Shown here one piece after another: positions 59,255-64,000 of a stretch of DNA of 64,000 nt. Numbering within the stretch: the first letter of the stretch is position 1; each line of letters begins with the position of its first letter. The position numbers and the translations under genes are program-made. Source of the DNA: Acidimicrobiia bacterium (GTDB lineage Bacteria > Actinomycetota > Acidimicrobiia > Acidimicrobiales > Bin134). Under the pieces are notes generated by a model, which did not search any database, had not been told where the DNA came from, and saw only the letters and a list, made by a program, of their open reading frames with translations. Location of the stretch: positions 1 through 64,000 of the forward strand of contig JAJEGM010000032.1 of the NCBI GenBank assembly GCA_022819825.1. The letters are read 5' to 3'.

Positions 59255-60052
59255 ATGACGGAACAGATCTATCTGGGCACAGTGGCCATCGAGCCGAACC
59301 GCTGGGGTCTGGCCGAGCCCGGCGGGCACCCGTTGATCCGGGTGTCCGAGTGGCTGGCGAACATCGGCGAGGCGGGGTTCGACGGCCTGGAGCTGTGGGA
59401 GCGCCACGCCCGCTCGGTGCCCGATGAGGAGTTCGACGCGCTGCTGGCCTCGGAGATCCCCATAAAAATCCTGAGCTGCTACACCAGTTGGGACGAGCCC
59501 GACGATGCCGACCGAACCGAGACTGCGGCGTGGATAGAGCGAGTGGGTGCACAGGGCGTCAAGTTCAATGTGGGCAGCGACGCCGACTCCATCGCTGATT
59601 ACACCGAGCGGCTCCGTCGCTTCGAGGCCGAGGTACCCGACGGCGCCCGGCTGCTGTGCGAATGCCACTTTGGAACGGTGGCTGAGGATCCCAACGTAGC
59701 TCGCGACATGTTCGACTCCATTGCCGACGCCGACCGGCTAGGAGCCATCGTCCACGTGCATCCCGGAGCCCGAGACGAGTGGTCAGAGCCTCTTGGCGTG
59801 CTCGGCGACCGGGTGCGCCACGTTCACATCCAAGTGGCCGAATACCCCCAGACCACCTCTGTCGAAGAGCTGAGCGAAGTGCTCCGGCCAGCCGCCGAGG
59901 CCATAAGCGCCGCATCCCCGACCGCCACCTGGACCATTGAGTTCTCCCACGGCATGTGGGGCTTCGGCCGCGACGACGCCGAATTCGACAACCCCGCCTA
60001 CATCCTTCAATCCGCCCAACGCGATCTTGTGGCCCTCCGAGCAGCGCTCTAA
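59255..60052 (+). CDS. Sugar phosphate isomerase/epimerase-like protein, starting directly after tRNA-Gly
   Basis: This 265-residue TIM-barrel protein of the xylose-isomerase-like group opens with I-Y-L-G-T-V-A-I-E-P-N-R-W (strand 1), with L-L-C-E-C-H-F-G-T near residue 129 and V-H-V-H-P-G-A near 165 as likely metal-site strands. The substrate is unknown. The ATG is 2 bases after the CCA of tRNA-Gly, so there is no room for a Shine-Dalgarno sequence outside the tRNA. Removal of the tRNA would leave a leaderless mRNA. No promoter lies between them. Confidence 0.78.
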   Translation: MTEQIYLGTVAIEPNRWGLAEPGGHPLIRVSEWLANIGEAGFDGLELWERHARSVPDEEFDALLASEIPIKILSCYTSWDEPDDADRTETAAWIERVGAQGVKFNVGSDADSIADYTERLRRFEAEVPDGARLLCECHFGTVAEDPNVARDMFDSIADADRLGAIVHVHPGARDEWSEPLGVLGDRVRHVHIQVAEYPQTTSVEELSEVLRPAAEAISAASPTATWTIEFSHGMWGFGRDDAEFDNPAYILQSAQRDLVALRAAL

Positions 60053-60076
60053 TTCTCAACCCCCAGGGAACCAGTG

Positions 60077-61384
60077 ATGGGTCTGGGGCGTCAAACAAGT
60101 ATGGCGAAGCTGATCGGTTTGGTTGTGGTGCTCGGTTCCATAGCGCTGGCCTGCGGTTCAACAGACACGACCAGAGCATCACCTCCAACCGCGACCCCTG
60201 AAGTTTCTGCCACGGCAACCATCGCCCCTGAGCCCGCGGTATCGACCGCGTTGCCGCTGACCGTTGCTCGTCTGCCCGTTGATCCGGGGGCCCCCGCAAG
60301 CGAGTGGGTAGCCGGACTCAACGCCGCCGGATGGGACTTCCACCGACATCTGAAGGGCAACGCGGTATCCAGCCCGATGAGCATTGGCATCGCATTCAGC
60401 CTCAGCCGGGCCGGGGCGTCGGCTGATTCCGGGGAATCACTTGACAAGATCTTCGGGTTTCCGGAGATGGGCATCCACAGTGCCGCCAACGCCGTCTCTC
60501 TTCGATTGGCCGAGGCATCTGCCGATCCCACCACCCTGGAAGTGGCCAATCGGCTCTTCCCCGATGACGGGTTCTCACCGTTGCCCGCTTTCGTCGACAT
60601 CGCCTCAGCCCACTACGGAGCGGCCATCCAACCGGTCGACACTGCTGACGCCGACAATGCAGCAAACGCCATCAACGGCTGGGTGTCGGAAAGCACCCGC
60701 GGGCTCATTCCAACCATCGTCAGCGAAGACGTTGTGAGAAACCAGGAGCTCATCTTGGTGAACACCGTTTACCTGAAGGCTGACTGGCTCGTGCCCTTCC
60801 TGGCCGACCTCACCCGCGTAGACGAGTTCGCCACCGCCGACGGCACGCCAGTGGCGGTGCCGTTCATGCGCGACCACGACCCCGTTGGACGCCGGTTTGT
60901 CCGACTGATCCACTCTGATGCGGTGGAACTCCCCTATCAAGGGGGCGAATTGGCCATGTGGCTTATCGTCCCCCACGCCGCTGTCGGGCTCGCGGCTGTC
61001 GAGAAATCCCTCAACGCCGAAGCACTGACAGGGCTGACCGATATGGCCCAAGAGGGATTGGTCGACCTCACCATGCCCAAGTGGGAGCAGACCCTTCCGC
61101 CCACTGATCTGTTCGAATGGCTCTGTCCGCTCGGATTCTGCGCTGGAGCAGGCTTCGACGGCATTGCCCCCGGCATCTTCATCACCGCCGCCCTCCACGG
61201 CGCCAAGGTGATCGTGGACGAGAAGGGCACCGAAGCAGCCGCCGCAACTGCCGTGGCCTTCGTCGAATCTGCGCCTCCTGAGCCCGATCTCACCGTGGTA
61301 GCTGACCGTCCCTTCCTCTGGGCCATCACCCACCAAGAAACCGGCGCACTCTTGTTCGTCGGCCGCCTCGTCGACCCAAGCTGA
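60077..61384 (+). CDS. Lipoprotein serpin
   Basis: This 435-residue serine protease inhibitor of the serpin family has a lipoprotein signal with lipobox A-L-A-C (C26), a Thr/Pro/Ala-rich linker to about residue 62 and the serpin fold. I-L-V-N-T-V-Y-L-K-A-D-W near residue 230 is the serpin breach signature, and V-D-E-K-G-T-E-A-A-A-A-T-A near 375 is an inhibitory hinge with small residues, followed by the reactive loop and the D-R-P-F-L-W block. An AGGGA Shine-Dalgarno sequence precedes ATG 60077; the GTG 3 bases earlier is an alternative. It would sit on the cell surface and trap proteases. Confidence 0.9.
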   Translation: MGLGRQTSMAKLIGLVVVLGSIALACGSTDTTRASPPTATPEVSATATIAPEPAVSTALPLTVARLPVDPGAPASEWVAGLNAAGWDFHRHLKGNAVSSPMSIGIAFSLSRAGASADSGESLDKIFGFPEMGIHSAANAVSLRLAEASADPTTLEVANRLFPDDGFSPLPAFVDIASAHYGAAIQPVDTADADNAANAINGWVSESTRGLIPTIVSEDVVRNQELILVNTVYLKADWLVPFLADLTRVDEFATADGTPVAVPFMRDHDPVGRRFVRLIHSDAVELPYQGGELAMWLIVPHAAVGLAAVEKSLNAEALTGLTDMAQEGLVDLTMPKWEQTLPPTDLFEWLCPLGFCAGAGFDGIAPGIFITAALHGAKVIVDEKGTEAAAATAVAFVESAPPEPDLTVVADRPFLWAITHQETGALLFVGRLVDPS

Positions 61385-61399
61385 TAAGGCCAGAATCTC

Positions 61400-61600
61400 T
61401 CAGTAGCGGATGGCGCGGCTGGGGCAGAGCGTCTCCGCTTCTTCGACGGCCTCTCGCTCGGATTCGGACGGATGCTTGTCGATGACGTGTGAAAGGGCAT
61501 CGTCGCCCAGCCGGAACACCCGGGGCGCGACTCGCTCGCAGTAGCCCACCCCCTGGCACTGAAGGTGGTCGACGGTGACGTGCAGCTGATCCTTGCCCAT
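61400..61600 (-). CDS. [3Fe-4S]-type ferredoxin, P450 partner
   Basis: This 66-residue protein has three cluster cysteines, C15 and C21 (C-Q-G-V-G-Y-C) and C59 (C-P-S-R-A-I), the pattern of small ferredoxins that feed actinobacterial P450s. It starts 7 bases after the P450 stop, so the pair is an operon. A ferredoxin reductase is not in the window. Confidence 0.9.
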   Translation of the reverse strand: MGKDQLHVTVDHLQCQGVGYCERVAPRVFRLGDDALSHVIDKHPSESEREAVEEAETLCPSRAIRY

Positions 61601-61607
61601 GGCTCGC

Positions 61608-62864
61608 CTACAACTTGGTCAACAAGATCGGGAAGCGGCCGTAGGCGTCGTGGTGGCTGGCCTCGGTGTAGGCCGGCGGATCATCCGGGTCGATCTCGAT
61701 GCCGGCGTCGTAGAGCGCACTGGCGATGTTGACCAGCGTGCCGTCGGTGCCCTCGTCGTTGTCGGTGCGGGCCGAGAGGCCGGTGACCAGGGTGCGCCCG
61801 ATACAGATGTGCTCGCCACCACCGAAGGTCAAACCCCAGGGCTTTACCGAGCTGACCTCCCGATAGGGGTTGAACTCCCCCGCATCGGGGCCGAACACAT
61901 TGGGATCGCGGTTTGCCGGGGTGAACAGGCACGCCACCCGCTCATCGGTGGCGATGGTCTTGCCGTTACTCAACATCACGTCTTCGTTGGCGATCCGCAG
62001 CAAGGCAGGGGATGGCAGGTGCAGCCTCAGCGCTTCATGAGCGGCCCGCTTGATGTACTCCCGGTCGGTCACCCTGGCTCGATCCTCGGGGTGAGTCTCA
62101 AACCACTCGTCGAGGTGGGCGATCAGGTGGGGCACCGAATGGGTGGTGGTTTGGGTGGCCGCCACCAAGAAAAGACAGGCCTCTCGGATGGACAGCCCCT
62201 CATCCCAGTCGTCGTTCCAATGCAGATAGAGCATGGTGATCAGATCGACGGGCAGTTCGTCTCTTTCGATCTCACCTTGGTGGAACTGCTCAATGAGGGC
62301 CCGTCGGCGGGCCACAGACGAGGCGAAGAAGTCGCGGTCGAAGTCGTCGCGAACCGCCAGGATGCGCCTGATCACCTCATCGTGGTCCTCGGTTGACCAC
62401 TCGACGGTGGCTCCGGTGCCGAGCTGCTCGACGTACTCCCGGAATGCGGTGGTGCGCTCGGGGGTGTCCACCCCGTCGATCCCGGTGGTGGCCGCGGCGA
62501 TGCGGGCCAGCATGGTGCGCAGCAGCACACAGAGGTCGGCCCGGACGATGCCGTCGTCGCCCCGGTTGTCTCGGCATTCCTCCAGTGTTTTGCCGATCAG
62601 CGGAATCAACTCGGTGTGCTCGTAGTACTCGAGTGCGGCCTTAGCGAATAGCGGGGCCTCGAGCCGGCGACGCTCGAAGTGCTCGTCGCCGTCGATGGTC
62701 AACAGGGAGCGCCCGAAGAACGGCTGGCTTTCCTGATGCGACCCCTGCCGGAAGCTCCGCGACCGGAGAATCTCATCGATTTCGGCATAGGTGATGAAGT
62801 GCTGCAACCCCACAATGTGCGGGGGCGGCGGCATCTCTCGGATGGTGGGCTCTCGAGTCGGCAC
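61608..62864 (-). CDS. Cytochrome P450
   Basis: This 418-residue bacterial P450 has the K-helix E-x-x-R (H-E-A-L-R), the heme loop F-G-G-G-E-H-I-C-I-G with ligand C354, and an I-helix segment A-A-T-Q-T-T-T-H in place of the usual A-G-x-E-T. After the heme loop it reads G-R-T-L-V-T-G-L instead of the common G-x-x-L-A-R. GGGAGG lies 7 bases before GTG 62864. It is co-transcribed with the ferredoxin. The substrate is unknown. Confidence 0.92.
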   Translation of the reverse strand: MPTREPTIREMPPPPHIVGLQHFITYAEIDEILRSRSFRQGSHQESQPFFGRSLLTIDGDEHFERRRLEAPLFAKAALEYYEHTELIPLIGKTLEECRDNRGDDGIVRADLCVLLRTMLARIAAATTGIDGVDTPERTTAFREYVEQLGTGATVEWSTEDHDEVIRRILAVRDDFDRDFFASSVARRRALIEQFHQGEIERDELPVDLITMLYLHWNDDWDEGLSIREACLFLVAATQTTTHSVPHLIAHLDEWFETHPEDRARVTDREYIKRAAHEALRLHLPSPALLRIANEDVMLSNGKTIATDERVACLFTPANRDPNVFGPDAGEFNPYREVSSVKPWGLTFGGGEHICIGRTLVTGLSARTDNDEGTDGTLVNIASALYDAGIEIDPDDPPAYTEASHHDAYGRFPILLTKL

Positions 62865-62941
62865 AATTGGACCTCCCGTGCGAAACAGAAGATAGCCGGT
62901 GAGCAATCGGGCATCTCTCGGGCCACTAGCGTGCGGAGGGC

Positions 62942-63769
62942 ATGCCGGTGTTGCTGGGGGCTTTGGCGTCGGGGCTGATCGGCGTTTCCGACTACTTCGG
63001 GCGGTATTGCAGTCGGCGCGCCCAGGCCCTGACTGCGGTGGGCACCGCTTTTGTGGGCGGGCTGGGCATCACGATGGTGCTGTTGGTGATTGTGCCCAGC
63101 GCCATCACTACGGCCGACCTGCTGCTGGGGGCGGCCTCGGGAGCGCTCATCGCCATCGCCCTCTCGGCTATGTGGCACAGCTTGGCCGTGTCCTCGTCGG
63201 CCATCGCGTCACCCATCGTGGCCGCCTTCACCTCGTTGGGGCCGCTGATCTACGGACTAACCACCGGGGAACGCCCCACTCTGGCGGCCAACATCGGCAT
63301 TGCCGTGGCTGTGGCCGGGCTGCTGTTGGCGGTGATCGTGCCCCAGACCGTGACGAACGTCGGCACAGGCATCGCCTACGCCATCCTCGGCGGACTCGCC
63401 TTCACCGCAGCCATCGTGCTGTTGGATCGAACCAGCGTTGAAAGTGGCATGTGGCCCGCAGCCACCCAGCGGGCGGCTGCCCTGGTGTTCATGCTGATGG
63501 TCACCCGGGCTAGGCGCATTCCCCAGATCCTGCCCCGCTCCCTGCGGTTGGCTGGCCTGGCCGGAGGCATCGCCGGTGGCTTGGGCATGGCGTCGTTCAT
63601 CGCCGGAGTCCAGCGAGGTCCGGTGGGTGAGGTGTCGGTAGCCGGATCGCTCTACCCCGTGGTCACCATCGCCCTGGCCGTGATCCTCGACGACGACACC
63701 CTGCGCTGGTGGCAGGCCGTCGGCATCGCCGCCGTACTGGCCGGCACCACCCTGATCACCATCGGCTAG
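62942..63769 (+). CDS. EamA/DMT-family membrane transporter
   Basis: This 275-residue protein has about ten hydrophobic helices arranged as two EamA-like halves (a P-I-V-A-A-F-T-S-L-G-P-L segment near residue 95, and G-S-L-Y-P-V-V-T-I-A-L-A near 235, the well-known DMT end-of-repeat motif). It probably exports a small metabolite; the substrate is unknown. TAGCGT lies 9 bases before the ATG. A strong hairpin follows. Confidence 0.85.
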   Translation: MPVLLGALASGLIGVSDYFGRYCSRRAQALTAVGTAFVGGLGITMVLLVIVPSAITTADLLLGAASGALIAIALSAMWHSLAVSSSAIASPIVAAFTSLGPLIYGLTTGERPTLAANIGIAVAVAGLLLAVIVPQTVTNVGTGIAYAILGGLAFTAAIVLLDRTSVESGMWPAATQRAAALVFMLMVTRARRIPQILPRSLRLAGLAGGIAGGLGMASFIAGVQRGPVGEVSVAGSLYPVVTIALAVILDDDTLRWWQAVGIAAVLAGTTLITIG

Positions 63770-63827
63770 GCCGACCGCGGGAGTTCTGTTGGCGGGCCAG
63801 TCGTGCGAGGTTGGAACGAAACCACTA

Positions 63828-63891
63828 AATTACGGCGCAGCCGGGGAGAGGAGGACGGGAGGGGGGCATTCCTCTCCCCGGCTGTGTAATT
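63828..63891. terminator. Bidirectional terminator hairpin
   Basis: A 14-bp perfect stem (CAGCCGGGGAGAGG at 63838-63851 with its complement at 63871-63884) has an outer AATTAC/GTAATT pairing (63828-63833 with 63886-63891). A/T-rich outer arms on both sides give it the look of a two-way terminator between the DMT gene and the converging gene at 63929. Confidence 0.8.
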
Positions 63892-63928
63892 CATTAAACC
63901 GGGATATGGGCTGGAAACGGCGCGTTAT

Positions 63929-64000
63929 TCAGGCGATAAGGGCCTGGACTTCGGCCACCCGCTGTTGCACCTCGTCGGGGGTGGGGGCCTCAAGATTCAA
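63929..64000 (-). CDS. C-terminal end of an unidentified protein (cut by the window edge)
   Basis: The last 23 codons and stop of a minus-strand frame lie here (E-A-P-T-P-D-E-V-Q-Q-R-V-A-E-V-Q-A-L-I-A-stop). The helical, acidic reading and the terminator placed just after the stop suggest a real gene entering from beyond the window. No function can be given. Confidence 0.6.
   Translation of the reverse strand: MNLEAPTPDEVQQRVAEVQALIA

Overview
The window is high-GC, densely packed DNA with about 60 protein genes, two tRNAs, no insertion sequence and no CRISPR array. Two WhiB-type iron-sulfur regulators, a SenX3/RegX3-like pair, a DivIVA-like coiled-coil protein, a UPF0182 membrane protein, a Zincin_2-type protein and a MutT1-like gene beside ppk1 all point to Actinomycetota. 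The mix of one MreB, sulfatase, CoA-transferase, Rieske and P450 genes suits an uncultured Acidimicrobiia-like lineage, but that placement is inference.

Layout. 0.2-5.1 kb: whiB, tatA, a TIM-barrel isomerase, a second whiB, a small acidic protein, ppk1 and a Nudix hydrolase. 5.1-11.8 kb: a complete phosphate regulon (pstS-pstC-pstA-pstB-phoU-senX3-regX3) behind a PHO-box-like direct repeat; with ppk1 this forms a phosphate uptake, sensing and storage block. 11.8-21.8 kb: an MFS-like protein, a Zincin_2 protein, moaE, mreB, a HEAT-repeat protein, a Lon-like PDZ protease, a DivIVA-like protein and UPF0182. 21.8-31.5 kb (minus strand): a cupin, then a nine-gene ABC block made of a dipeptide/oligopeptide importer (binding protein, two permeases, two ATPases) followed by two ATPase/ABC-2 permease pairs. 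31.6-38.4 kb: a small protein, a lone CoxL-like molybdenum hydroxylase subunit, and otsA with an otsB-GH15 fusion (trehalose synthesis and probable hydrolysis). 38.4-45.1 kb: a sulfatase, an aminotransferase plus omega-amidase pair, an MFS transporter, a secreted protein and initiator tRNA-Met. 45.2-54.7 kb: a tandem CoA-transferase, an SRPBCC protein, an alpha/beta hydrolase, a PD-(D/E)XK-like protein, a PLP epimerase-like enzyme, a Rieske oxygenase and a queuosine salvage protein. 54.7-64 kb: pgeF, a flavin oxidase, a coupled HD protein and dCTP deaminase, a quinone oxidoreductase, tRNA-Gly with a gene starting two bases after it, a lipoprotein serpin, a P450 with its ferredoxin, and a DMT transporter.

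Two patterns run through the window. First, 13 genes have a TANNNT hexamer ending exactly 6 or 7 bases before the chosen start codon, usually with no Shine-Dalgarno sequence. This is the signature of leaderless transcription, and it helps fix several starts. Second, at three gene junctions a short tandem duplication has made tiny ORFs (8, 8, 17 and 10 codons) whose start and stop codons overlap those of their neighbours, so they may act as stepping stones for translational coupling. No intergenic stretch exceeds 300 bases. The longest gaps are 1-259 (upstream of whiB, AT-richer, no convincing gene) and 49935-50199 (hairpins and a possible gene fossil).
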